DNA of 64,000 nt from Asaia siamensis (lineage in GTDB: Bacteria; Pseudomonadota; Alphaproteobacteria; Acetobacterales; Acetobacteraceae). The DNA lies in assembly GCF_014635085.1 (NCBI RefSeq), contig NZ_BMCH01000001.1:589151-653150 (forward strand), read 5' to 3'. Shown here one piece after another: positions 1-7,602 of this stretch. The notes beneath the pieces are model-generated. The model had not been told where the DNA came from. It was given only the letters and a program-made list of their open reading frames with translations, and made no database searches. Positions within the stretch are counted from its first letter, which is position 1; every line of letters begins with the position of its first letter. The translations under genes were made by a program, and so were the position numbers.

Positions 1-774
1 TCGCCTTTTGCCTGGTCGCAGCTTCTTGCTTCTCTGGGGCTGATTGTCATGGCGCCGGTTTTCATGGCTGGCTTGCTCCATGATCTTGTCGCAGGGCACG
101 CATGGTTTGCCAGCGTACAGTTCTGGCTGGGTAAATTGCAGGTGCCTGTGCTGGCGCTTGTCGTGCAGCTTGCTCTGGGTGCGATTGCCAATCTGGTCGC
201 TTTCCATTCCACGCGTCTCAAGATCACCCTGCCTTTGCTGATGGCCATACCGAGCCTTCTGGTGCCGGTGGTCTGGGCCCATGGCGTCACGGTGCCTAGG
301 CTTTCAGACGACTGGCTTCTGGGGATGGGCGTCGCTGCGCCCTCCTTCGGCATCATGGCCCTGATTTGTGCTTCGCTCTGGGGCCGTAGTTTCGCCCTGA
401 CCGCAGCTCTCTCCTGGAGCTTTCCCGCGCTGCTCTTGCTCTCCGCTGGATGGGTTCTGAGCCTTTTTCCGGTGAGGCCTGAGGCCTTCCATTCGGCAAT
501 GCTGTTCGGTGCCGTCTTCGCGTTGTTTGGATGTTATTATCGCTGGCAGGAGCAGATCCCGTCGATTGCTGCGCCTCATTGGCTCTGTCGCGTACATCTC
601 GTCGCCATGGGCGTATCGGCTCTGGCCATGATGCCGCTCCTGCCGGTGCTTCAGCGCTGTGGCGAGATCGGCATGATCGTCTCGCTTTTTTGCGTCGCGG
701 TTCTTGGCGCCAGAGCGTTGCTGCCACGGCAGCCCCATTCTGAACCCTCAGCCGTAGAGGCTGATTTCTCATGA
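1..774 (+). CDS. ctaD: Cytochrome oxidase subunit I-like protein, C-terminal part, catalytically degenerate
   Basis: The reading frame is open from the first base of the window and ends at the TGA overlapping ctaB, so the 5' part is missing. It encodes several hydrophobic helices. It can be laid by eye on the C-terminal half of subunit I (CtaD): GHPEVY of CtaD falls on GKLQVP (codons 44-49), and exactly 50 residues later the VWAHH motif falls on VWAHG (codons 91-95). The HFH heme-ligand motif falls on AFH (codons 162-164), before GAVFALF. So the CuB histidine, the cross-linked tyrosine, one histidine of the HH pair and the heme a3 histidine are all replaced. The K-channel lysine is also absent. 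Placement directly before ctaB supports the oxidase origin. It is probably a non-catalytic relic or a repurposed membrane protein. Confidence 0.72.
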   Translation, partial: SPFAWSQLLASLGLIVMAPVFMAGLLHDLVAGHAWFASVQFWLGKLQVPVLALVVQLALGAIANLVAFHSTRLKITLPLLMAIPSLLVPVVWAHGVTVPRLSDDWLLGMGVAAPSFGIMALICASLWGRSFALTAALSWSFPALLLLSAGWVLSLFPVRPEAFHSAMLFGAVFALFGCYYRWQEQIPSIAAPHWLCRVHLVAMGVSALAMMPLLPVLQRCGEIGMIVSLFCVAVLGARALLPRQPHSEPSAVEADFS

Positions 775-1712
775 GTGCTTCCCAGAGCCTTTCCGAAGCG
801 CAGCACAGCTTCGACAGGGAAGAGGGTGCGACTCTCAAGGACTGGCTTGCCCTGCTCAAGCCACGTGTCATCTCGCTGGTGGTCTTCACCGGGGTCGCCG
901 GTATGGCAGTTGCCCCTGTCTGGCCATCCGTCCCGCTGGGGCTGATCGACATGCTGTGCATCTGCGTCGGGGCCGGGGCGGCTGGCGCCATCAACATGTG
1001 GTACGATCGCGATATCGACGCGATCATGAAGCGGACCGCAGTGCGACCTATCCCGGACTCGCGCATGGATGCTGATGGCGCGCTGATTTACGGCATCGTG
1101 CTTTCTCTGGCTTCTGTCGCGCTGCTCTGGCTTGCCAGCAACGCACTCGCAGCGGGCATTCTGGCCTTTTCGATCTTTTTCTATGCCGTGATCTACACGA
1201 TGTGGCTAAAGCGCAGCACGCCGCAGAACATCGTGATCGGTGGGGCGGCTGGGGCTTTCCCGCCCATGATCGGCTGGGCGGCAGCGACAGGCTCGATGAG
1301 CGTTCTGCCTGTTGTCATGTTCGCGATCGTGTTTCTCTGGACGCCGCCGCATTTCTGGTCGCTGTCGCTTTATGCCTGCAAGGATTACACGAAGGCGGGC
1401 ATTCCCATGCTGCCCGTGGTCAAGGGTGCCCGCCATACACGCTGGAATGTGTTCGTCTACACGCTCATTCTGATGGCTGTGTCGTTGGTGCCGTCGTTTC
1501 TGCATCTTTGCGGCATGATCTATACAGTCAGCGCAACTGTGCTCGGGCTCGGATTTATCTACTTCGCTCTGCGCGTACTGCTCGACAAACAGGATGCCCA
1601 AGGCGTCAGTCTTACGGCAGACAAGCCAGCGCGTTATGCCTTCCGGTATTCCCTGGCCTATCTGTTCTTTCTGTTTTCGGCGCTGCTGATCGACCGGGTG
1701 CTTTTCCCATGA
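771..1712 (+). CDS. ctaB: Protoheme IX farnesyltransferase (heme O synthase)
   Basis: CtaB/CyoE is a UbiA-family membrane prenyltransferase that adds a farnesyl group from farnesyl diphosphate to heme b, giving heme o, the cofactor of bo3 oxidase and precursor of heme a. The 313-residue protein has the usual family length and about nine hydrophobic segments. The Asp-rich prenyl-diphosphate site NxxxDxxxD is at residues 75-83 (N75, D79, D83), and a second conserved segment around residues 190-215 holds the Ys and Ds of the family. The ATG overlaps the stop of the upstream oxidase-like gene (ATGA), so the two are translationally coupled. Its likely client now is a quinol oxidase elsewhere in the genome, since the adjacent oxidase subunit is degenerate; that is inference. 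Confidence 0.93.
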   Translation: MSASQSLSEAQHSFDREEGATLKDWLALLKPRVISLVVFTGVAGMAVAPVWPSVPLGLIDMLCICVGAGAAGAINMWYDRDIDAIMKRTAVRPIPDSRMDADGALIYGIVLSLASVALLWLASNALAAGILAFSIFFYAVIYTMWLKRSTPQNIVIGGAAGAFPPMIGWAAATGSMSVLPVVMFAIVFLWTPPHFWSLSLYACKDYTKAGIPMLPVVKGARHTRWNVFVYTLILMAVSLVPSFLHLCGMIYTVSATVLGLGFIYFALRVLLDKQDAQGVSLTADKPARYAFRYSLAYLFFLFSALLIDRVLFP

Positions 1713-1819
1713 AGAAACAAGAAGTCGTCTCCAATCGTCAGGGGCGCATCTTGGGACTGCTTGGCGGTCTTTCGCTCGTGATGGTCTCGCTCTTCGCGCT
1801 GACTTATCTGCGTCTCTGA
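1709..1819 (+). CDS. CoxF-like single-helix protein, 36 residues
   Basis: The ATG overlaps the ctaB stop by four bases (ATGA), and 36 codons follow. The product has a short basic N-terminus (MKKQEVVSNRQGR) and one hydrophobic segment (about residues 14-34). Alphaproteobacterial cox operons often carry such a very small membrane gene directly after ctaB (CoxF family), so position, size and topology fit. Sequence similarity could not be checked. No ctaG or subunit III gene follows. Confidence 0.6.
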   Translation: MKKQEVVSNRQGRILGLLGGLSLVMVSLFALTYLRL

Positions 1820-2449
1820 CCTAGACGGCGCTCACAGGTTCGGGGGCGATAAGTCGTTTCAGAAGTCTCGGCTGAGCTGGGTGGAGAAGAGGTGTGTGCC
1901 TCGCGACGCCTTAAGTCGTTGTTTTCTGGATTTCGGGCGATATCACGTGTCTTCACCGTATATCGTCTGACTTCCTCCGTATCCCGGCTTACTTCCCGAT
2001 TTCAGTGCTGGAGGGGCGAGAGGGAGTTTCGGAAGAAATCATGTTTTTCTCTTCTCATAGGCTGCTCGATACCCGGCTCGGGCCTCTGCATAAGATCCCT
2101 GCAAGGAATTTCGCCCAGCGCATAAACCTGCACGAACTTGTCTTCTTGCAGGGGTAGCGCAGGCAGAGGAAGCGTGGCGCTGGGGAATGCACTCAATTCC
2201 TGGATAGATCGAGAAACTACCATGCCTCCTGCCGCCCCTGTCAGAAAGAGTGGCAGCGGCAAGAGGACTATCGTTGCAATGAAAGGGCGGATCTGGAAAC
2301 GACGCGCCCTGATAAGAGAGCCAGGGCGGGCGAAGAGGTCCGACGTGCCGTCCCTCGAAAGGCAGCACGGGCTCCATGTATCTTGTGACGACGACAGGCC
2401 CATAGCCCGTCCCCTGTGGGGCGAGGGTGAAGCCTCGCCCCAGCGCGTA
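1820..2449. other. Long intergenic region between the cox remnant and the Tim44-domain gene
   Basis: About 630 bases with no convincing gene. It lies where many alphaproteobacteria keep ctaG, ctaE and surf1. The best frame is on the minus strand (2002-2403, listed separately). No tRNA, repeat or clear terminator was seen. Confidence 0.5.
2002..2403 (-). CDS. Possible small membrane protein, unrecognised
   Basis: A 133-codon frame downstream of, and on the same strand as, the Tim44-domain gene. The first 35 residues look like non-coding translation. A single hydrophobic stretch (about residues 40-62) is followed by a Pro/Leu-rich tail. No family was recognised, no good ribosome binding site precedes the first ATG, and it may be spurious or a gene remnant. 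Confidence 0.25.
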   Translation of the reverse strand: MGLSSSQDTWSPCCLSRDGTSDLFARPGSLIRARRFQIRPFIATIVLLPLPLFLTGAAGGMVVSRSIQELSAFPSATLPLPALPLQEDKFVQVYALGEIPCRDLMQRPEPGIEQPMRREKHDFFRNSLSPLQH

Positions 2450-3355
2450 TCAGCCTACCTGCTGGATCGCAGACAGGATCCAGTTGCCGCGCCCGTCGGC
2501 ACGTACGAAAGTCCAGAGTTCTGTCACGGCCTGTCGCTCGGTCTTGCTGCCGTCAATGACATTGCCGAAGGAATCGGTTGTCACGTCATAGAGCGAATAC
2601 TGCATCGCGACGGTCGCATAAGTCATATTGCCCTCGCGCCAGGCTTCGGACAGATCGCCGCGCATGAACTGCACGTCAGACACGATATTGCGCGCGCCAC
2701 GGCTGGCATAATCGGCCAGCTGCTCGCTGAAATACGATACCATCTCGGGCGTCGCCATGGTGGAGAGGGCGCGCATGTTCTGCGCGCTCCAAGCAGCCTG
2801 GATATCCAGCAGAAGCTGCTGGAAATTCTGATAATCGCTGTTGCTCAGGGTGACAGCAGGCGTTCCGGCTCCACTGGAGAAACCCGGTCGCTGTGGTGCT
2901 CCGGCGCCACCGTTGCGACGATTGGCCAGCCAGCGCAGCACCATGACGATCAGAAATCCGAAAATCGCAATCTGGAACAGCAGCCCGATGAAGGAGAGAA
3001 AACCGCCTCCACCGCCGCCGAAGAAACCGTGGCCTGAAAGCATGCCGAACAGACCTGCGCCGACCAGCCCGCCCATGAAGCCGGTCATGAGAGGTCGACG
3101 CTGGGCAAAGCCGGGCTGCCCCATCGGGCGCGAGAAGGGCGCGTTCATCCCAGGTGAGGGCGCGGCAGGTGCATAGCTGCGCTCCATGGGACGTGCGGCA
3201 TAGGGTGCCGTTTGCGTCATGGGTGGCGGAGAATAGGTGCGGCTGCCGCGACTTCCCATGGAGCGTCCACCGCCTGGCCGTGCGTCGGCAGGGGCTGCCA
3301 GAAGCGGGGCCAGAGCCAGGAGCAGGAGGGAGGCACGAAGAATGGGGCGGGACAT
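2450..3355 (-). CDS. Secreted or membrane-anchored Tim44-domain protein
   Basis: The start at 3355 is chosen because AAGGAG lies seven bases upstream; a longer frame exists but adds an unlikely N-terminus. The 301-residue product starts with a signal-like helix ending in AAPADA (about residue 25). A Pro/Gly/Met-rich linker follows, then a glycine zipper region (GGGGGG) and one transmembrane helix near residues 120-145. The C-terminal 130 residues form a Tim44-like domain of NTF2-type fold, ending in WTFVR...GNWILSAIQQ. Bacterial proteins of this group are envelope proteins of poorly known role. It is the last gene of the thrC/M16/pmbA run, 58 bases after pmbA. A second Tim44-domain gene lies at 29354. 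Confidence 0.8.
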   Translation of the reverse strand: MSRPILRASLLLLALAPLLAAPADARPGGGRSMGSRGSRTYSPPPMTQTAPYAARPMERSYAPAAPSPGMNAPFSRPMGQPGFAQRRPLMTGFMGGLVGAGLFGMLSGHGFFGGGGGGFLSFIGLLFQIAIFGFLIVMVLRWLANRRNGGAGAPQRPGFSSGAGTPAVTLSNSDYQNFQQLLLDIQAAWSAQNMRALSTMATPEMVSYFSEQLADYASRGARNIVSDVQFMRGDLSEAWREGNMTYATVAMQYSLYDVTTDSFGNVIDGSKTERQAVTELWTFVRADGRGNWILSAIQQVG

Positions 3356-3413
3356 GAAAACTCCTTGTGAGCGCATTGCGGGTTCAGTCCTCTGTGACTG
3401 AACGGAAAGCGCT

Positions 3414-4754
3414 TCAGCTTCCTGCAACGCTCATTGTGTCAATTCTGAGTGTTGGAGCGTCAACGCCGTGGCGGAACTCAAGATCATCCGCAGCGCGCAG
3501 CGACGCAAACATATCGATGAGATTGCCCGCAATGGTCAGCTCGGCCACCGGTTCGGCCAGCTGGCCGTTACGGATCATGTATCCAGAGGCGCCACGGCTG
3601 TAATCGCCGGTCAGCCCGTTGATGGATGAGCCCATCATCTCGGTTACATAAACACCCTCGACGATATCGGCGAGCAATGCCTCGCGCGACCCGGTGCCGC
3701 CGGTGAGGAAGAAATTGCTGACTGCCGGGGAGGGCGGTCCGCCGACACTGCGCGAGGCACGCCCGTTATTCACCAGACCGAGCTGCATTGCCGAGCGGCT
3801 GTCGAGTATCCAGTCCTGCAGGACCCCGTTTTCGACGAAAGCGAAAGGCGAAGGCAGGAAACCCTCGGCGTCGAATGGCTTCGAGCGCAAACCGCGTGGG
3901 CGTGTCGGGTCGTCGATCACGCTCAGCGCCTCCGGCAGGATGCGTTTGCCGCGATGGGCGGAAAGGAAAGACGTGCCGCGTGCGATCGAGGCGCCATTGA
4001 TGGCCCCTGCCAGATGACCGAGCAGGCTGGCCGAGACACGGCGATCGAACACGACAGGGAAGGCCCCCGTGCGTGGTTTGGCCGGGTTCATGCGGGCCAG
4101 AGCGCGTTCTGCCGCTTCACGACCAAGGCTTTCGGCTGAGTCGAGATCGCTCAGGTGCCGGGCGCTGTGACCGGCATAATCGCGCTGCATGCTCGGGCCT
4201 TCGCCTGCCAGCACGCTGATGCCATTGCTATGGCTCGTCTGAACATAGCGACCGGAAAACCCGCCGCTTTCTGCAAGCGCGATTTCCACCCGGCCGTAAC
4301 CAGCCGAGGCGCCGTTGCTGTTGGTAATGCCGGGAAAACCGAGCGCGATTTCCTCGGCTTCGCGTGCTCTTGCCAGCAGGGCTTCAAGACCAGGAGCTTC
4401 GCCCGCATCGACCAGATCGAGAGAGGCAATGTCGTAGACACCCTGTTGCGCAGGGTCGACGAGGCTTGTGTGGGCGTCTTCAGGCACGACGCGTGCCATG
4501 GCGACAGCCTGCTCGGCCAGTGCCTCGAAGCGGCTTGTGTCGAGCGCAGTGGCTGAGACATTGGCGGCGCGCTTGCCGATAAAGACCCTCAGACCCAGCT
4601 GGATGGTCTCGGAATGCTCGAGCCCTTCCGGAACGCCCCGACGACACATGGCTGAAACCGAGCGCGAGGCTATCAGAAGCGCATCGGCCCGATCGGCCCC
4701 GGCGCGTTTCGCCGCGTCGAGTAGTTGGGAAAGGCGCTCCTGATCCTTGCTCAT
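3414..4754 (-). CDS. pmbA: TldE/PmbA metallopeptidase subunit
   Basis: PmbA (TldE) pairs with TldD in a heterodimeric zinc protease that trims unfolded or modified peptides such as microcin B17 precursors. The 446-residue protein has the expected length and a C-terminal region with the family's glycine-rich strands (GGTGSREALLADIVEGVYVTE, GDYSRGASGYMI near residues 350-395). No HExxxH zinc site is present, which fits TldE rather than TldD. Its ATG overlaps the stop of the M16 peptidase gene by four bases, so both should be made together. tldD is not in the window. In Gluconobacter, TldD has been reported to take part in PQQ synthesis; extending this to the present TldE/M16 pair is inference. 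Confidence 0.9.
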   Translation of the reverse strand: MSKDQERLSQLLDAAKRAGADRADALLIASRSVSAMCRRGVPEGLEHSETIQLGLRVFIGKRAANVSATALDTSRFEALAEQAVAMARVVPEDAHTSLVDPAQQGVYDIASLDLVDAGEAPGLEALLARAREAEEIALGFPGITNSNGASAGYGRVEIALAESGGFSGRYVQTSHSNGISVLAGEGPSMQRDYAGHSARHLSDLDSAESLGREAAERALARMNPAKPRTGAFPVVFDRRVSASLLGHLAGAINGASIARGTSFLSAHRGKRILPEALSVIDDPTRPRGLRSKPFDAEGFLPSPFAFVENGVLQDWILDSRSAMQLGLVNNGRASRSVGGPPSPAVSNFFLTGGTGSREALLADIVEGVYVTEMMGSSINGLTGDYSRGASGYMIRNGQLAEPVAELTIAGNLIDMFASLRAADDLEFRHGVDAPTLRIDTMSVAGS

Positions 4755-6016
4755 GCAACAAGCCTCTGGCTGATGGCGTCAAAAGAGGGAATGGCGCCGA
4801 CCGGGCCGATTGTGGCCAGCGTCGGGCGGGCGCGGAACAGGGTTTCGGCAGCACGGATCATGGCCGCTTCATCGACGGCGTCGATTTTGGCCACGGTCTC
4901 GCTGGTGTCGATGATACGTCCGAAAAGCTGCATCTGGCGTGCAATCTGTTCGCAGCGGCTGCCCGTGCTTTCCAGCGACATCAGCAGCGAGGACTTCACC
5001 TGAGCGCGGGCCCGGGCGATTTCCTCGGCGCTGATTCCGTCAGAGAGACGACGAAGTTCGTCGAGCATGACAGGAACCAGCTCGGCAGCTTCCTGTTCGC
5101 CCGTGCCCGCATAGATGCCGAAAAGACCGCTATCGAGGAAAGGCAGCGCGAAGGAATAGACCGAATAGACCAGCCCCCGCTTTTCTCGGATCTCCTGGAA
5201 GAGGCGCGATGACATGCCGCCACCCAGAACCGTCGAGAGCAGCATGACAGCGTGATAGGCCGGGTCATTATAGCTGACCGACGGAAAACCGAGCACGAGA
5301 TGCGCCTGATCCAGATCGCGGGACTCACGATGCTCGCCCCCGAGATAGGTGCAGCCTTCGCGTTCGGGCGGCTGATGGTCTGGCAGGTCGCGAAAATGCT
5401 CCTGCACCAGATCGAGCACCGCCTCGTGGCGCAGATTGCCAGCGGCCGCGATCACCATGTTGCGCGTGGTATAATGCGTCTGCATATAGCGCATCATGGT
5501 CTCGCGCTTCATTGTCGCAATCAGGCCCTCAGTGCCCAGCGTGGGCCGGCCCATGGGCTGATCGCGGAACGCAGTTTCCTGGAAATTATCGAAAATAATG
5601 TCGTCAGGCGTGTCGTTGGCCTGGCCGATTTCCTGCAGGATCACGCCACGCTCGCGTTCGACCTCCTGCTCGAGAAAGGTGCTGTGGGTCAGGATATCGC
5701 CGATGATATCGATGCCAAGCGGCAGATCTTCCTTCAACAGCTTGACGTAATAGGCCGTTTGCTCGCGCGCGGTATAGGCGTTGATATGACCGCCGACATT
5801 CTCGATTTCCTCGGCAATACGCGCTGCACTGCGGCGTTTGGTACCCTTGAAGGCCATATGTTCGAGAAAATGCGACACGCCGTTTTCTTCGGCGGTTTCA
5901 TTGCGTGTGCCTGTGGCAACATAGGCGCCGAACGAAACGGTTTCGACGCGCTCCATCCTTTCGGTGACGACGGTAAGGCCATTGGGAAGGGTGGTAACGG
6001 TGATCGGATCGGTCAT
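4751..6016 (-). CDS. M16-family zinc peptidase (processing-peptidase-like)
   Basis: The product is a 421-residue pitrilysin-type peptidase. The inverted zinc motif HxxEH is seen as HFLEH at residues 49-53, and the distal zinc glutamate lies in the ERGVILQEI region (about residues 124-132). The C-terminal half carries the family glycine-rich loop LGGGMSSRLFQEIREKRGL (about residues 265-285). It resembles the beta subunit of mitochondrial processing peptidase and the single-domain M16B enzymes of alphaproteobacteria, which usually sit next to thrC as here. The start at 6016 is chosen because MTDPITVTTLPNGL matches family N-termini; a 28-codon upstream extension is possible but unlikely. It overlaps pmbA by four bases. 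Confidence 0.92.
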   Translation of the reverse strand: MTDPITVTTLPNGLTVVTERMERVETVSFGAYVATGTRNETAEENGVSHFLEHMAFKGTKRRSAARIAEEIENVGGHINAYTAREQTAYYVKLLKEDLPLGIDIIGDILTHSTFLEQEVERERGVILQEIGQANDTPDDIIFDNFQETAFRDQPMGRPTLGTEGLIATMKRETMMRYMQTHYTTRNMVIAAAGNLRHEAVLDLVQEHFRDLPDHQPPEREGCTYLGGEHRESRDLDQAHLVLGFPSVSYNDPAYHAVMLLSTVLGGGMSSRLFQEIREKRGLVYSVYSFALPFLDSGLFGIYAGTGEQEAAELVPVMLDELRRLSDGISAEEIARARAQVKSSLLMSLESTGSRCEQIARQMQLFGRIIDTSETVAKIDAVDEAAMIRAAETLFRARPTLATIGPVGAIPSFDAISQRLVA

Positions 6017-6072
6017 CGAGCGGTGATGGTCCTGAAAAACTGAAAGCGGGATCTGACCTGAGATGGCGTGTC

Positions 6073-6096
6073 GAGGGGGCGAATTCCAGCCCCCTC
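6073..6096 (-). terminator. GC-rich hairpin downstream of thrC
   Basis: GAGGGGGC (6073-6080) pairs perfectly with GCCCCCTC (6089-6096) around an 8-base loop. It lies 18 bases beyond the thrC stop and before the M16 gene, so it may end or attenuate thrC transcription. There is no T-run. Confidence 0.5.
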
Positions 6097-6113
6097 CCAC
6101 GATTTGGTCAGGT

Positions 6114-7532
6114 TCAGGCCGTGTGCGTGTGGGCCTTGATATGGCGGCGCACGGCGTCTTCGATAATGTTCAGCTCATTGGCGAGCGTCTCGTAGCGCTC
6201 TTCGCGTGAGAAGAGGTCAGCCAGATGAGGCGGCAGGGCAGGATCGATGCCTGTTGCCTTGCGTACGGCATCGGGGAATTTCGCAGGATGGGCCGTGGCA
6301 GCCACGATCATGGGAATGCCCGGCTCCTGGGCCCTGCGCCCGGCAGCGAGACCGATTGCTGTGTGCGGGTCGGCCAGATAGCCGGAATTGTCGTAAAGGG
6401 CCTTCATTTCGGCGAGGGTCGCCTCGTCATCGAGCATGAGGGCGCCAAAACGCTCTTTGGCCCGCATCCAAGCAGCCTGATCGACCGGCATGTGCCCTGT
6501 CTGGCGGAAGGCCAGCATGGTTGCCTGACAGGCTTGCGGGTCACGATCGAGCATTTCGAAAAGCAGACGCTCGAAATTCGATGAGACCTGAATATCCATC
6601 GACGGTGAGAGACTGGGCTCGACAGCGCGCATCGACATGTCATTGCTGGTCAAAAAGCGCGTGAGAATATCGTTGCGGTTCGAGCCGATGCACAGGCGAC
6701 GGACTGGCAGGCCCATCTGGCTGGCAGCCCAGGCGGCGAGCACATTGCCGAAATTGCCTGTTGGCACTGCAAAGGAGATATCGCGGTCGGGCGCTCCCAT
6801 CATCAGAGCGGCACGCACGTAATAGGGGATCTGGGCTGCAATGCGGGCCCAGTTGATGGAGTTGACCGCCGAGAGCCCGATTTCGTCACGGAAGGGTGTA
6901 TCGGCGAACATTGCCTTCACCATGTCCTGACAATCGTCGAACGTGCCTTCGACGGCGATGTTCAGGATATTGTCATCCTTGACCGTCGTCATCTGACGGC
7001 GCTGCACATCCGAGGTGCGGCCCATCGGGTGAAGGATGGCTACCGAAAGATGCGGGCTGCCACGAAAGGCTTCGATGGCGGCCGAGCCGGTATCGCCAGA
7101 GGTCGCACCGACAATGGTGACGCGCTGGTTGCGCTCTGTCAGCACATGCTCGAAGAGTTGGCCCAGAAGCTGCATCGCCATATCCTTGAAGGCGAGCGTC
7201 GGACCGTGGAACAGCTCCATCGAGAACAGCCCGTTCTCGACCTCCACCAGCGGTGCAATGGCTGCGTGGGAGAACCCGGCATAAGCCTTGGCGCAAAGAC
7301 GCTGCAGCGTCGGCAGATCGATGCTGCCCGCAGCGAAGACAGAGAGGATTTTCGCGGCCAGATCGGGGTAGGAGAGGCTGCGCATGGCGCGCCATTCATC
7401 AGGCGTGAAGCGCGGCCAGGTTTCAGGCATGTACAGCCCACCATCTTCAGCCAGACCAGCGAGAAGAATGTCCGAGAAGGAGCGCGGGCGCGCAGCGCCG
7501 CGAGTGGAACGGTACAGCATGTTAGCCTTCAT
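6114..7532 (-). CDS. thrC: Threonine synthase
   Basis: ThrC is the PLP-dependent enzyme converting O-phospho-L-homoserine to L-threonine. The 472-residue length fits the fungal/alphaproteobacterial class. The PLP lysine lies in GPTLAFKDMAMQ (K116), the phosphate-binding loop in GATSGDTGSAAIEAF (about residues 145-159), and PTGNFGN near residue 258. The start could be the ATG at 7532 or the in-frame ATG at 7520 (MLYRSTRG), which matches typical N-termini better. It is followed on the same strand by the M16 peptidase, a common alphaproteobacterial order. Confidence 0.95.
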   Translation of the reverse strand: MKANMLYRSTRGAARPRSFSDILLAGLAEDGGLYMPETWPRFTPDEWRAMRSLSYPDLAAKILSVFAAGSIDLPTLQRLCAKAYAGFSHAAIAPLVEVENGLFSMELFHGPTLAFKDMAMQLLGQLFEHVLTERNQRVTIVGATSGDTGSAAIEAFRGSPHLSVAILHPMGRTSDVQRRQMTTVKDDNILNIAVEGTFDDCQDMVKAMFADTPFRDEIGLSAVNSINWARIAAQIPYYVRAALMMGAPDRDISFAVPTGNFGNVLAAWAASQMGLPVRRLCIGSNRNDILTRFLTSNDMSMRAVEPSLSPSMDIQVSSNFERLLFEMLDRDPQACQATMLAFRQTGHMPVDQAAWMRAKERFGALMLDDEATLAEMKALYDNSGYLADPHTAIGLAAGRRAQEPGIPMIVAATAHPAKFPDAVRKATGIDPALPPHLADLFSREERYETLANELNIIEDAVRRHIKAHTHTA

Positions 7533-7602
7533 AATTCAGAGACACGATTGGGAAGAATGACGCGACAGGAGAGGAAAGGCGAGGGGGTGACATGAGGGCG
7601 GC

